DNA from: Litchfieldella qijiaojingensis | Lineage (GTDB): Bacteria > Pseudomonadota > Gammaproteobacteria > Pseudomonadales > Halomonadaceae | Direction: 5' to 3' | NCBI RefSeq assembly: GCF_014651875.1 | Contig: NZ_BMXS01000020.1 | Location: 1-64,000 of the forward strand | DNA length: 64,000 bases | Shown: piece after piece, positions 18,147 to 27,315 of the stretch | How positions within the stretch are numbered: position 1 is the stretch's first letter | Layout: the number at the start of each line of letters is the position of its first letter | Translations under genes and position numbers: made by a program | The notes under the pieces: generated by a model | The model's database searches: none | What the model saw: the letters and a program-made list of their open reading frames with translations, nothing else | What the model was told of the DNA's origin: nothing

Positions 18147-18641
18147 GGGGCACATGTCCCGCTGGCGACGCCCGCGGGTCACGCCGCCACACTTCGAGAT
18201 CTTGAGGTCAATGCCCTCGGCGGCATCCTCACTAATCAGTTGCATGATCGAGGCATCGTCGGTGGCCAACTCATCGAAGATGATCGGGACCGAGGTACGG
18301 CGTCGCAGGGACAGGGTCTCGCGCCAGGTGGCGCAGGGTGCCTCCAGCACGAAGTCCAGCCCGGAGGGCAGCAGGTTCAGCATGCACAGCAGGTGCTCGA
18401 CACTTAGGCCACCATTGCTGTCGACGATGAAGAATTCTCCCGCCCGGACGCCGCGCGCGTGCGAGGCGATGTAGTTGGGGCCGAAGGGGGTGGACTCTCC
18501 CCAGCCTTCCAACCCGGTATCGGTGCGGAGGCACACCAGGGTGGCATCGAAACCGGTGTAGCTGCGACCGCCCGAGAGGCGATAGGTACCGCCGGCATAG
18601 GGCAGGTCGACCTGATAGACCTCGATCTCACGAATCTTCAC
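18147..18641 (-). pseudogene. Internally deleted enolase-superfamily gene (mandelate racemase/hydroxyproline enzyme-like)
   Basis: A GTG at 18641 with GGAGAG upstream opens a frame beginning V-K-I-R-E-I-E-V-Y, a normal start for mandelate-racemase-subgroup enolases. The reading passes GWGESTPFGPNYIASHARG and then jumps directly to FFIVDSNGG, skipping on the order of a hundred residues, including the catalytic K-x-K lysines. The later metal ligands (VDSNG, FVLEAP, IFDEL) and KISKCGGVTRGRR remain, then similarity stops near 18150. Similar enzymes act on cis-3-hydroxyproline or hydroxyproline betaine, which would fit the next genes. It is inactive by inspection. Confidence 0.72.
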
Positions 18642-18811
18642 GGGCACTCTCCTGCGGGGGTACCAGCACCAACTTGCCGGCGTAGCGCTTGTCGATGAAG
18701 TCCTGCTGTCCGTCCCGACCGGTTCTGCCATCGGTAGACCGCCCGTCCATCAAGTGAACGAGGGTGCCTGTTGCCTGCAGAGACTTTCGGTTAGCCTAAT
18801 GAAGATGCTTA
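18628..18811 (-). pseudogene. Unidentified C-terminal gene remnant
   Basis: A frame without a start ends at a TGA at 18628, overlapping the start of the enolase pseudogene by 14 bases as operon neighbours do. It reads ...TLVHLMDGRS... and then DFIDKRYAGKLVLVPPQ. The closing GKLVLVP resembles the end of zinc-type or quinone-type medium-chain dehydrogenases, but the match is short. It is probably the truncated 3' end of the gene that preceded the enolase gene. Confidence 0.35.
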
Positions 18812-19058
18812 CGTTATTGTCGAGGGCTGTATGTTTATTGTTTTGCGGAGTCTAAATACGCCGCTACCCGGGCTCAATCAACTTTTTTGTCAAAGTACGG
18901 ATAACCTCCATGTTATGCCCAAACACACCGATTCCGGCCAGACGCTGCTGACTACTCCACACTCACATTGGATGTGATGCTGGTACAGCAGCTCAGCACA
19001 AGGTAGGCCGGTTCGTGAGAATAAGGCAGTGCCTAGCGACTGCCCCATCATCCGCCGC
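18812..19058. other. Gene-free stretch, possible deletion scar
   Basis: The region is AT-richer than its surroundings, with short frames on both strands but nothing I recognise. It separates the pseudogenes from the intact imino-acid cluster. Terminal inverted repeats of an insertion sequence were looked for by eye and not found. Confidence 0.35.
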
Positions 19059-20075
19059 TCACAAGGAGCGGCGGATCTTTTCAAGCACCACGGTGTCGAT
19101 GGCAATTTGGTCCTTTTCCGAAATATCGCTTCGCACGGGACGACGCCCGGGCACATAGGCACCACGTTCGGCGATCCGGTCAAGCTGTTGGGTCAGGCGG
19201 GTAGAAAAATCGTCGTCGATAACGGTGGGCAGGATGGCAATGATCGTCAGCCCGGCGTCGATCACCCGATCCCCGTTCTGGAAATCCGGCATGTCGAGCG
19301 ACCATGAGGCACCGGAAAATCCGGCCGCGAGGCACTCAATCATCAGCGCCACGTTTGCGCCTTTCGTACCACCGAATGCCAAAAGTGCACCGCGCAGGCC
19401 TGCCGCTGCATCGGTGGTCATGTTGCCCGTTTCGTCGATTGCCCAGCCTTCGGGAATCTTGCGTCCTTCTTCCGCAGCTTTTACCAGGTTGACAAAGGCC
19501 GTTGCACTGGACGCCTGGTCAATCACAAGGGGAGCGTTAACGTTGGCCAGAGGCGCGGCAAACGCCATCGGATTGGTGCCAAAAACGATCTTGCCACCGG
19601 GCGAGCCCGCGACCACGGCTGGGCTGTTGGACACGGCAAAAGCGATCAGTCCTTCCAGGGCAAGACGGCGAACATAGTAGCCCAGTTCACCAGTGGTATA
19701 GCTGTTGCCTTGGGTAAAGATCGTAACGCCCAGTTCCTGAGTTCTTTCGACAAGCGTTGGCATTGCCCGGTCGAAGCCGAGCTGCGCAATTCCTCCATCC
19801 GCGTCCGAGTGGATGATGGCGGGCAAGGGCGAAGTGATTTTCGGCTCGGCTTCTCCATTGATGCGTCCCGCGCGGAAGCTGGAGAGATAATCCAGGAGAT
19901 GCGGGAATCCGACACCGGGACGTCCGAAAAGCGCAGCCGAAATCGTTGCCCTTGCCAAGGAGCGTGCGGTGGCATGGTTGGCGCCTGCGGCGAGACAGGC
20001 CTGTTCGGCCAATATCTCTGCATCGTGGGCGGAAAGTGTCTGCTGATCCAAGAAAAGATACCTCCCGATGTTCAC
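19059..20075 (-). CDS. Ldh2-family NAD(P)H reductase, probable pyrroline-2-carboxylate reductase
   Basis: A 338-residue member of the malate/L-lactate dehydrogenase-2 family (DpkA/LhpI-like), which reduces delta1-pyrroline-2-carboxylate or delta1-piperideine-2-carboxylate to proline or pipecolate. Family blocks seen: HATARSLARA, GYYVRRLALEGLIAF, and the NPMAFAAP segment near residue 168. The frame opens with GTG at 20075. A TTG at 20051 has GGGAGG nine bases upstream and may be the true start. The gene lies 12 bases behind the proline-racemase-family gene, whose proposed product is its substrate. Confidence 0.82.
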   Translation of the reverse strand: MNIGRYLFLDQQTLSAHDAEILAEQACLAAGANHATARSLARATISAALFGRPGVGFPHLLDYLSSFRAGRINGEAEPKITSPLPAIIHSDADGGIAQLGFDRAMPTLVERTQELGVTIFTQGNSYTTGELGYYVRRLALEGLIAFAVSNSPAVVAGSPGGKIVFGTNPMAFAAPLANVNAPLVIDQASSATAFVNLVKAAEEGRKIPEGWAIDETGNMTTDAAAGLRGALLAFGGTKGANVALMIECLAAGFSGASWSLDMPDFQNGDRVIDAGLTIIAILPTVIDDDFSTRLTQQLDRIAERGAYVPGRRPVRSDISEKDQIAIDTVVLEKIRRSL

Positions 20076-20087
20076 TTTAAAATCGGC

Positions 20088-21140
20088 TCAAGCCCAGATG
20101 TCCTGCACGCAAAATCCTTCAATGAAGGGATCATCATTATCTAATACATAAGTATTGATCCCATAGATCCAACTTGTTCCAGTGATAGTAGGTATTACCG
20201 CTGTCTTTTCACCAACTTTCGTTTCCTCGACAAGTCTCCCCGTAAACACGTTGCCAAGGATTCCCTGATGGCGAAAATCCTTATTCAATGGCAGCTCCCC
20301 CTTGGCATGAAGAACCGCCATTTTTGCGCATGTCCCGGTGCCGCATGGACACCGGTCGAGGGCTCCTGTCCAGGTACTGGGCTTGTCCCAATCAAAGTCA
20401 CCCGACGCCACTGTCACCGCATTCTTCCAGTCGGCATCCGGGCTACTTGCTGGCCCAGAAAGTTGTGATATCGTGATCCCAATCCCCGGGTAATCAGGGT
20501 GCTCAACTGGCAACTGCTCGATAGCTGCCTGCCTGATCATGGCCGAAATCCGTGCTATCTCCGCCCCATGCTCGGGTATTAGTTCCACTCCAGGAAACTG
20601 CCGGACATCCGCAATAACATAAAACATCCCTCCCCACCCTACATCCACAGTCACCTCGCCAAGATGAGGAACCTCTATTTTTGCGTCGAGGTAGGCCGCA
20701 AATGCCGGAACATTCTTGAAAGTGACGTTTTTCACCTTCCCATCTTTGCACTCAGCCCTGATACGAATCAGCCCAGCTGGCGCCTCAAGAACAAGCTCCG
20801 TAACGGGTTCTTGCATCGGTAGCATTCCCATTTCAAGCAGCACCGTCGCCACGGAAATGGTGTTGCCACCAGACATGACCGGATACTCGATCTGTTCCAT
20901 GATCACATAGCCGGCATCGGCATCAGGGTGGCATGGGGGAACGATGACATTGCAGCAGAGGGGTGGATAACCACGAGGCTCACGCAGCATTAGCTTACGC
21001 AGCTGGTCGTCATTTTCTCTCAACCAAACCATCTTCTCATGCACCGTCTTGCCGGGGATGTTTGGAACACCGCCAGTGACAACGCGCATCGGTTCACCTG
21101 CGTGCGTATCTATGGCATGTATGGTTCTCTTGAATGCCAT
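20088..21140 (-). CDS. Proline racemase family: trans-3-hydroxyproline dehydratase / 4-hydroxyproline epimerase type with Ser-Cys active site
   Basis: A 350-residue enzyme with the two-lobed proline racemase fold. Proline racemase itself uses two cysteines, in MCGH and in SPCGTGT. Here the first site reads VMSGGNT, so Ser90 replaces cysteine, while the second is intact (C266 in DRCPCGTGT). Members that lack one cysteine tend to be trans-3-hydroxy-L-proline dehydratases or mixed-function epimerases. The following reductase would take the dehydratase product pyrroline-2-carboxylate to proline. The start ATG at 21140 follows GGGGTAGAA. It is co-directional with the upstream TRAP genes. Confidence 0.85.
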   Translation of the reverse strand: MAFKRTIHAIDTHAGEPMRVVTGGVPNIPGKTVHEKMVWLRENDDQLRKLMLREPRGYPPLCCNVIVPPCHPDADAGYVIMEQIEYPVMSGGNTISVATVLLEMGMLPMQEPVTELVLEAPAGLIRIRAECKDGKVKNVTFKNVPAFAAYLDAKIEVPHLGEVTVDVGWGGMFYVIADVRQFPGVELIPEHGAEIARISAMIRQAAIEQLPVEHPDYPGIGITISQLSGPASSPDADWKNAVTVASGDFDWDKPSTWTGALDRCPCGTGTCAKMAVLHAKGELPLNKDFRHQGILGNVFTGRLVEETKVGEKTAVIPTITGTSWIYGINTYVLDNDDPFIEGFCVQDIWA

Positions 21141-21187
21141 TTCTACCCCCTTTGAATATTGTTGGTGGTGGCCTATGGAGGGTCCGA

Positions 21188-22486
21188 TTAATTCACGTAT
21201 CCGAGCAGCCTTGGCAGGAAGAGCGACAGATCCGGCCAGTAGGTCGTGATCAGCATCACAGGCAGAGCGCCAAGCAGCATGAAGCTGAAGGCGGGCCGAA
21301 TGACTTGCGACATCCCGACCTTGCCGATCCGACAGCTCATGAACAGGATGGGCGCCATGGGCGGGCTATTGCATCCGATGACGACGCTGGTGCCCACGAT
21401 GGCGGCAAAATGCACCGGATGGATGCCGATGCTCTCCATGACCGGCAACAGCAGCGGGCTGAGGATGGCCACGACACTCACGTCATCCATGATCATCCCC
21501 ATCAAGATCAAGAAGATATTGACCATGAGGAGAATCAGCAGCTTGTTATGGAACACCTCGAGCAACACCTCGGTCAGCTCCTGCGGCACTCGCTCGAAGG
21601 TGAAGATACGACTGGCCACGAAGGAAAAGAGCAGAATGATCATGATGACGCCGGTGGTCGTGGCGGCATGGATGAAACTCTGTGCCAGGGCCTTCAGGTT
21701 GAGGTCACGATAAACGAACAGTCCGACGGGAATGGCATAGACGACGGCGATGGCGGCCGCCTCGGTGGGGGTGAAGATGCCACCGTAGATGCCGCCCAGG
21801 ATGATGACCGGGAGCATCAATGCAGGGAAGGCCTTCCAGCCAGTACTGCCGATATTCCGGAACCGGTTACTCAGTGTGAGCGTCTCTGGGCTGTAGGCGG
21901 GATTCCTGCGCATCTTGATAGCATTGATCACACACAGGAATATCATCAGCAAAATACCCGGCCCGATGGTAGCCAAGAACACGGCCGCGACGGATTGCCG
22001 GGTCACCACCGCGTACAGGATCATGGTGATACTGGGCGGAATCAGCAGACCGAGCAGCGAAGATATCCCGACCAGAGCGGTGGAATACGGACGGCTGTAG
22101 CCGTGTTTTTCCATCGGGTCGATCATGATGGTGCCAATCGAGGCCACTGCGGCCGAGGCCGTCCCCGATATGGCTCCGAAGACACCACAGGCCATCACCA
22201 TTGAGGTCCCCATCCCACTGCGGGACGAGCCGACGATTGCCTCGACAAAGCGTATGAGCCTGGCCGCAATCCCCCCTGACTGCATCAAATACCCTGTCAT
22301 GATAAATAACGGGAGAGCCAGCAGGATAATGGAATTGATGGACCAAAAGCCCGTTGTCATTAGTGACGATATATCGACATCATAAGCGAACGAGAGTACG
22401 AGAGTCATGGCGGCGAACGAGAATACGACTGGCACGCCTATGATCATTAACAGTATGACTGCACCTATCGCTAACAAGGCACCCAT
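21188..22486 (-). CDS. TRAP transporter large permease (DctM family), imino-acid cluster
   Basis: A 432-residue inner-membrane protein with about 12 hydrophobic segments, the ion-coupled subunit of a tripartite ATP-independent periplasmic transporter. Typical blocks are VPVVFSFAAMT near the start, TSMVMACGVFGAISGT near residue 95, and LIPPSITMILYAVVT near residue 160. GGAGA lies before the ATG. It follows the small subunit by 45 bases, and its product works with 22532-23053 and the binding protein at 23131-24165. The substrate is probably hydroxyproline or a related imino acid, from context only. Confidence 0.93.
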   Translation of the reverse strand: MGALLAIGAVILLMIIGVPVVFSFAAMTLVLSFAYDVDISSLMTTGFWSINSIILLALPLFIMTGYLMQSGGIAARLIRFVEAIVGSSRSGMGTSMVMACGVFGAISGTASAAVASIGTIMIDPMEKHGYSRPYSTALVGISSLLGLLIPPSITMILYAVVTRQSVAAVFLATIGPGILLMIFLCVINAIKMRRNPAYSPETLTLSNRFRNIGSTGWKAFPALMLPVIILGGIYGGIFTPTEAAAIAVVYAIPVGLFVYRDLNLKALAQSFIHAATTTGVIMIILLFSFVASRIFTFERVPQELTEVLLEVFHNKLLILLMVNIFLILMGMIMDDVSVVAILSPLLLPVMESIGIHPVHFAAIVGTSVVIGCNSPPMAPILFMSCRIGKVGMSQVIRPAFSFMLLGALPVMLITTYWPDLSLFLPRLLGYVN

Positions 22487-22531
22487 ATGTTTCTCCGATT
22501 ATTGTCAGGAAGTCTCTTGAGGAAAGACGAC

Positions 22532-23053
22532 TTATTGGGCTACAGCTTTAGCTTTTCTGAATAGCTTGCTGACATCATGAATGAAGTCCCGGAGCACGTA
22601 GAGCAACAACAGAATACTCGCAACGAGGAGGCTTCCTTGAGAAATGTATTGCGGAATACCGAACACCGGTGTGACTTGCCCCTTCTCGAAACCCCAGGAA
22701 AAAAGGCTGTAGCTCCAGTTAACGAAAAAAGCCGCCATTACTACCGACAGGATTGTGGCAATAAGCCTCATTGTGTCGTGCAAGGCCTCGTTATCGGAAA
22801 AGGCTTGAAAGAAATCGGCACTGAGATGGGACCGCTCCCGCGAGGCCAAGGCCGCCCCGAGCATGTACAGCCACATGGCGGCCATCAACACCAGCTCCTC
22901 AAGGCCGAATACCTGCACGCCAAGCAGCGCCCTGAATACTATGCCGCCTACCATGGAAAAAGCGATGAAAAGGCCCAGCACCGTAACGGCAACCTTTATA
23001 ATAAATGCGAGCGCATTATCGATGCGGGTTAAGTAATCCATAATGATTTTCAT
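22532..23053 (-). CDS. TRAP transporter small permease (DctQ family)
   Basis: A 173-residue protein with four predicted membrane helices, the usual size of DctQ subunits. The family motif around EELVLMAAMWLYMLGAA and the following RERSHLSADFF (helix 2-3 loop) is clear. GGGGTAACATC precedes the ATG at 23053. It lies between the binding protein and the large permease. Confidence 0.9.
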   Translation of the reverse strand: MKIIMDYLTRIDNALAFIIKVAVTVLGLFIAFSMVGGIVFRALLGVQVFGLEELVLMAAMWLYMLGAALASRERSHLSADFFQAFSDNEALHDTMRLIATILSVVMAAFFVNWSYSLFSWGFEKGQVTPVFGIPQYISQGSLLVASILLLLYVLRDFIHDVSKLFRKAKAVAQ

Positions 23054-23130
23054 GATGTTACCCCAAAGGTATCGAACACAGAGTGGCCCTCACTAGCAGG
23101 AACCACTCCGTGTCACCCGGCAGGTATTAT

Positions 23131-24165
23131 TTATTTAGGTTCTGATGCATGCTCGCGGACAGCGCTCATGACATCCGCCCCTAGGGACTCCTCCGCCTCG
23201 ACCCACACTGTCTCGCGGACCCGTTCGATCCAGGCAGCCATCTCTTCATCGGACGGCACGATATATTCCATGCCCTCTTCCTGGGCCGTCTGGATCCACT
23301 TTTCATCCTCTTCCCTGGCATTCTCGAACTGCTCATTGACGACGATTTCCACGGCATCCGCGATGATCCCGCGATCTTCTTCGTCGAGTGCATTCCAGGA
23401 ATCCTGATTCATCAGGAAGGTATAGAATGAGAAGTTATGCTTGGAGTGAACGAAATAGTCGAGCAGGTCGTTGAAATAGGTATAGTCCCAGTAGATCACA
23501 TTACTCGAATCGCCATCGACGACCCCGGTCTGGATGGACGTGTAGACCTCGGACCAGTCGATGGGAACGGCCTGGAACCCCATGGCCTGTATCGTTTGAG
23601 GCAGCGGGAAGATGGGCTGTGACCGGAGCTTGATCCCCTTCTCCTGCGCTTCCTCGTAGTTAGTGGCATAGGTATCCGCTGTGGCTATACCGCCAAAGCC
23701 TTCCGGAAAGGGCCCCAGATATTCCAGACCAATATCCGAAAGGATGGGATCAATGACCTCCGAGATCCAGCCATCCTTGCCATAGGCATCTAGTGCTTCA
23801 TCCCAACCCAAGGTCAGATAGGGCAGCGTTAGTACGCCAAGCCGCTCATCGTAGGACGTTTGAGGCCAGCCCAAAAAGAGGTCGATGTTGCCTCTGGACA
23901 ACTGGTCAAAAAGCTCCTGAGGTCCACCGATCTCCCCCTGATAGAAGACATTCATGGTAATTCTTCCATCAGATTGCTCTGCGACTATATCAGAGATTCT
24001 TTTTACTGCCTGGCCTTGGGGCGATTCCCGGTCGCCTGCCTCCGTTGCTATCGTAAGCTTTAATTCCTCATCGCTTGCCCAAGTGGAAGCTGAGAAACCA
24101 AGAGCGGCGATAACCGATACTGCGGCTACGCTTGAGCTAACTTTTATTGAGCTTTTTAATGTCAT
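23131..24165 (-). CDS. TRAP transporter substrate-binding protein (DctP family)
   Basis: A 344-residue periplasmic receptor from the ATG at 24165, which is preceded by GGAGAAGGTG; a longer in-frame start at 24237 lacks such a site and would bury the signal peptide. The signal sequence ends near STWASDEEL. The mature part shows DctP features: the G-x-I-G-G-P-Q-E-L segment near residue 80, and GLEYLGPFPEGFGG and KLRSQPIFP in the ligand region, where the conserved arginine sits. The binding protein is the first gene of the TRAP set and the likely entry point of the catabolic operon. Confidence 0.93.
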   Translation of the reverse strand: MTLKSSIKVSSSVAAVSVIAALGFSASTWASDEELKLTIATEAGDRESPQGQAVKRISDIVAEQSDGRITMNVFYQGEIGGPQELFDQLSRGNIDLFLGWPQTSYDERLGVLTLPYLTLGWDEALDAYGKDGWISEVIDPILSDIGLEYLGPFPEGFGGIATADTYATNYEEAQEKGIKLRSQPIFPLPQTIQAMGFQAVPIDWSEVYTSIQTGVVDGDSSNVIYWDYTYFNDLLDYFVHSKHNFSFYTFLMNQDSWNALDEEDRGIIADAVEIVVNEQFENAREEDEKWIQTAQEEGMEYIVPSDEEMAAWIERVRETVWVEAEESLGADVMSAVREHASEPK

Positions 24166-24431
24166 AACACCTTCTCCAGACGAGCTATTGTAGTTAGGAT
24201 CCATCTCTTGCTTGGCCATGGCCAAGCATGTATTCAAGCTATTACTGTGGCGGAGGTAATGGAAACGACTTTTCTTCAGCGCAAAACATAACCTGAGGTT
24301 ATCGTTGCCATGACTTATGGGCAGACATTAATCGCCACATGCTGATGTTCGCTATCGGCGAGCAAGCTGCCATCCCCGGCAAGCAGGGATGGCAGGTAAG
24401 GATCACGCTATGTTGCGTGCTCAGCGACGCG
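24166..24431 (-). terminator. Gap with a hairpin upstream of the TRAP genes and downstream of the aldehyde dehydrogenase gene
   Basis: A perfect 10-bp inverted repeat CTGCCATCCC/GGGATGGCAG lies at 24367-24376 and 24386-24395, just beyond the aldehyde dehydrogenase stop. It has no T run on the minus strand, so it may be a weak or Rho-assisted end. The rest (24166-24300) should hold the dctP promoter; I could not fix it. Confidence 0.4.
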
Positions 24432-25937
24432 TCAAGACAACTGGATCCAGGTCGTCTTGAGCTCGCAGTACTGGTCATGGGCATAGACCGACTTGTCCCG
24501 CCCGCCGAAGCCGGACTGCTTGTACCCGCCGAATGGCGTGGTGATATCGCCTTCCGAGAAGCAATTGACGGAGACGGTTCCGGCTCGAATGGCCGCGGCC
24601 ATGCGATGCACGGTGTTGAGGTCTTCGCTCCACAGCGAGGCCGCCAGGCCATAGCAGGTATCGTTGGCGATGGCGATGGCTTCTTCTTCGGTATCGAACG
24701 GAATGACCGCCAGCACCGGTCCGAAGATCTCCTCCCGCGCCACCCCGGCATCCTGCGGCACGTCATCGAAGATGGTCGGGGCGACGAAGTAGCCGCCGCT
24801 CTCTTCACGGATACGGCTACCGCCCGTTATCAGCTTCAGCCCGTCGACCTTGGCCCGCTCGATATGGGCCAGCACCTTGTCCATGTGATCTTTCTCGATC
24901 AGGGCGCCGAGCTGCACATTGGGGTCGAGGGGATCACCAGTGACCCACTCCTCCTCGAGCTGGCGCTGCATCTCGTCGACCAGTGCGTCCTTCACCGAGC
25001 GATGCACGATCAGCCGCGAGCCCGCCGAGCAGTTCTCCCCCATGTTCCAGAAGGCGGCGGCCAGGACATTGCTCGCCACGGTCTTGAGGTCGCCGACATC
25101 GGGCATGACCACCTGCGGATTCTTGCCACCACACTCCAGCACCACGCGCTTGAGATTGCTCGCCGCCGAGTACTCGAGGAACCGCCGGCCCACCTCGGTG
25201 GAACCGGTAAAGGCGGCCAGGTCGATGTCGGGATGCAGGCCAATGGCCTTGCCGGCCACATGACCGAGCCCCGGCACCACGTTCAACACGCCGGCCGGGA
25301 TGCCGGCCTCATGGGCCAGCTCGGCGAGCCGCAGCGTGCTGAGCGACGTCAGCTCGGCGGGCTTGAGTACCACGCTGTTACCCGTGATCAGGGCCGGTCC
25401 CAGCTTCCAGCCGGCCATCATGGCGGGGAAGTTCCACGGCAGCACGGCGCCGACGACCCCGATCGGCTCACGCTTGACGATGGACAGGACGCTCTTGTCG
25501 GTGGGCGTCACGGCGTCGTGGAGCTTGTCGGCGGCTTCGGCATGCCAGCGGATGGTGTTGGCGGTATCGGGGATATCGACATTGAAGCATTCGCCGATCG
25601 GCTTGCCCGCCTCCAAGGCTTCCAGGACGGCTAGTTCGAGGCAGTGTTCCTCGATCAGGTCAGCGAAGCGCTGCATGATGGCCTTGCGCTCGGCGGGGGG
25701 GAGTCCCGACCAGACCCCGGCCTCGAAGGCCCGGCGGGCGGCCTGGACAGCGAGGTCCACATCGGCGCCGTCACAGGCGGCTACCCGGGTCAGGAGTTCC
25801 CCGGTGGCCGGGTTCAGGGTGTCGAACGTTTCGCCTGAACTTGCGGGAACGAAGCGACCGTCGATGAAGGCCAGGTTACGATATTCGAGTTGCTCGATCT
25901 GACGCGCAATGGCGTCCGGAGTCAGAGTATCGGACAT
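24432..25937 (-). CDS. NAD(P)-dependent aldehyde dehydrogenase (PuuC-like)
   Basis: A 501-residue aldehyde dehydrogenase. Catalytic glutamate is in VLECGGKNP, and the catalytic cysteine is in MGENCSAGSR near residue 300. The C-terminal wording, including CYGLAASLW and PFGGYKQSGFGGRD, is closest to PuuC, the gamma-glutamyl-gamma-aminobutyraldehyde dehydrogenase. In a hydroxyproline pathway this step would be 2-oxoglutarate semialdehyde to 2-oxoglutarate. The start at 25937 is chosen because CGAGGAGAAC precedes it. It lies 25 bases behind an FAD oxidase and a DapA-like gene. Confidence 0.88.
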   Translation of the reverse strand: MSDTLTPDAIARQIEQLEYRNLAFIDGRFVPASSGETFDTLNPATGELLTRVAACDGADVDLAVQAARRAFEAGVWSGLPPAERKAIMQRFADLIEEHCLELAVLEALEAGKPIGECFNVDIPDTANTIRWHAEAADKLHDAVTPTDKSVLSIVKREPIGVVGAVLPWNFPAMMAGWKLGPALITGNSVVLKPAELTSLSTLRLAELAHEAGIPAGVLNVVPGLGHVAGKAIGLHPDIDLAAFTGSTEVGRRFLEYSAASNLKRVVLECGGKNPQVVMPDVGDLKTVASNVLAAAFWNMGENCSAGSRLIVHRSVKDALVDEMQRQLEEEWVTGDPLDPNVQLGALIEKDHMDKVLAHIERAKVDGLKLITGGSRIREESGGYFVAPTIFDDVPQDAGVAREEIFGPVLAVIPFDTEEEAIAIANDTCYGLAASLWSEDLNTVHRMAAAIRAGTVSVNCFSEGDITTPFGGYKQSGFGGRDKSVYAHDQYCELKTTWIQLS

Positions 25938-25962
25938 TGTTGTTCTCCTCGTGTCGGATGGT

Positions 25963-27291
25963 TCAGAGTTCCTTGCCGGCTTGCCACTCCTTCCAGGCAA
26001 GAGTCGAGCGCACGCCCAGGCCGAGGAACGGTTCGGGTGGATTGGCAGCGGGTTTGGGTTGTTCCAGCATGATATCGAGCAGTTCGCTCTCGACGCCGAG
26101 CGCGTACTCGGCGATCAACTTTCCGGAGATCGTGCCGCGCGTCAGGCCCAGTCCGTTCTGGCAGACGGCACTGTAGACGCCCGGGGCGATCTCGCCGAAC
26201 GGCGTGCCTCCGTTGCGGGTCAGGCACAGTGCGCCTCCCCAGGTGTATTCCAGTTCGACTCCCCGCAGCATGGGGAAGCGCCTGTCGAACGAGCGTCGAT
26301 GGGCGGCGCGCACGCTTTCCAGCGTTCCTCCGTTAGCCCGAACACTCGGGTTATAGGTGAAAGAGTTGCGGATGCAGATGCGCCCGCCTCCCATACGCCG
26401 CACCGTCGTGCCCATCGGGTCGGCCGGGATCAATCCCCAGCTTTCCTCACCGCCCAGGTCCGCTCGCTCCTGCTCGTTGAGGGGCCGGGTCAGGCTGCCG
26501 TAGGTGTAGACGGGCAGGAGGCGCCCCTTGAGCCCGAGCTGGCCGAACTGGGCGGCATAGGCGTTGTTGGCGAGCACCAGCCGGGGCGCCTTGAGTCGCC
26601 CCGTGTCGGTGACCAGCGTATGAGGCTTGCCGACGTTGATCTCGCGGACGGGACTGTCCTCGTAGAGGCGGACGTTCTCCGGCAAGCTGGTGCCGAGTCC
26701 ACGTACCAGCGCAGCCGGCTGAACCAGCACGGCGCCTGGCGCATGCAGTCCGGCCCGATAGAAGTCGGTGCCGGTCACCGCCTGCATCTCCCGGGCATCG
26801 AGTTCGCGGTAGGGCTCGCCGAGAGCACTGAGCCCCTTGGCGAAGGTTTCCAGGGCGCGCAGCCCATGCGCCTCCACCGCCCCATGCAACTTGCCTTGCT
26901 CACGCCAGTCGCACTCGATCGCATGGCGCTGCACGATCTCACGCATGTAGTCGATCGCCCCCCGGTTGAGCTGGATGAGCTTGCGATCGGCCGACTGATC
27001 GCCGGTGTAACTATGCGAATTCAGGTTATGCGGCAAGTCCACCATGAAACCGGAATTGCGCCCGGCGGCGCCGAAACCGACACGCCGGGCATCCACTAGG
27101 GCGATGGCGGCGTTCGGCTGCAGCTCGGCCAGCCGCCGAGCGGCGGCCAGGCCGGCCAGCCCCGCCCCCAGCACCACCCAGTCTGCCTTCACTTCCCCTT
27201 GAAGTGGTGTCGAAGCGGGCGGCGGGGGCAGTGTCTCGTACCAGCCACAACGCCCGTCGTTCTGGGGCAGGAAATGGCATGTCAGCTGCAT
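25963..27291 (-). CDS. FAD-dependent amine/imino-acid oxidase (DAO family, PuuB-like)
   Basis: A 442-residue flavoprotein of the D-amino-acid oxidase fold. The ADP-binding GAGLAGLAAARRLAE motif is at about residue 42, followed by GFGAAGRNSGFM, a wording shared with gamma-glutamylputrescine oxidase PuuB. Cys-rich termini or membrane segments are absent, so it is probably cytoplasmic. In context it could oxidise a D-hydroxyproline-like imino acid to a pyrroline, feeding the DapA-like lyase. A role on gamma-glutamylated amines is the alternative, but no glutamine-synthetase-like PuuA is nearby. Confidence 0.82.
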   Translation of the reverse strand: MQLTCHFLPQNDGRCGWYETLPPPPASTPLQGEVKADWVVLGAGLAGLAAARRLAELQPNAAIALVDARRVGFGAAGRNSGFMVDLPHNLNSHSYTGDQSADRKLIQLNRGAIDYMREIVQRHAIECDWREQGKLHGAVEAHGLRALETFAKGLSALGEPYRELDAREMQAVTGTDFYRAGLHAPGAVLVQPAALVRGLGTSLPENVRLYEDSPVREINVGKPHTLVTDTGRLKAPRLVLANNAYAAQFGQLGLKGRLLPVYTYGSLTRPLNEQERADLGGEESWGLIPADPMGTTVRRMGGGRICIRNSFTYNPSVRANGGTLESVRAAHRRSFDRRFPMLRGVELEYTWGGALCLTRNGGTPFGEIAPGVYSAVCQNGLGLTRGTISGKLIAEYALGVESELLDIMLEQPKPAANPPEPFLGLGVRSTLAWKEWQAGKEL

Positions 27292-27315
27292 GGGGCGAAT
27301 CTCCAGCGCAAGATG

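Noticed and set aside
18890-19183. A possible transposase remnant in the gap before the imino-acid cluster
   Set aside because: No catalytic motif, terminal repeat or target duplication could be seen.
24339-25634. A long plus-strand frame opposite the aldehyde dehydrogenase
   Set aside because: It is a high-GC antisense shadow; the minus-strand frame has every aldehyde dehydrogenase motif and a ribosome site.
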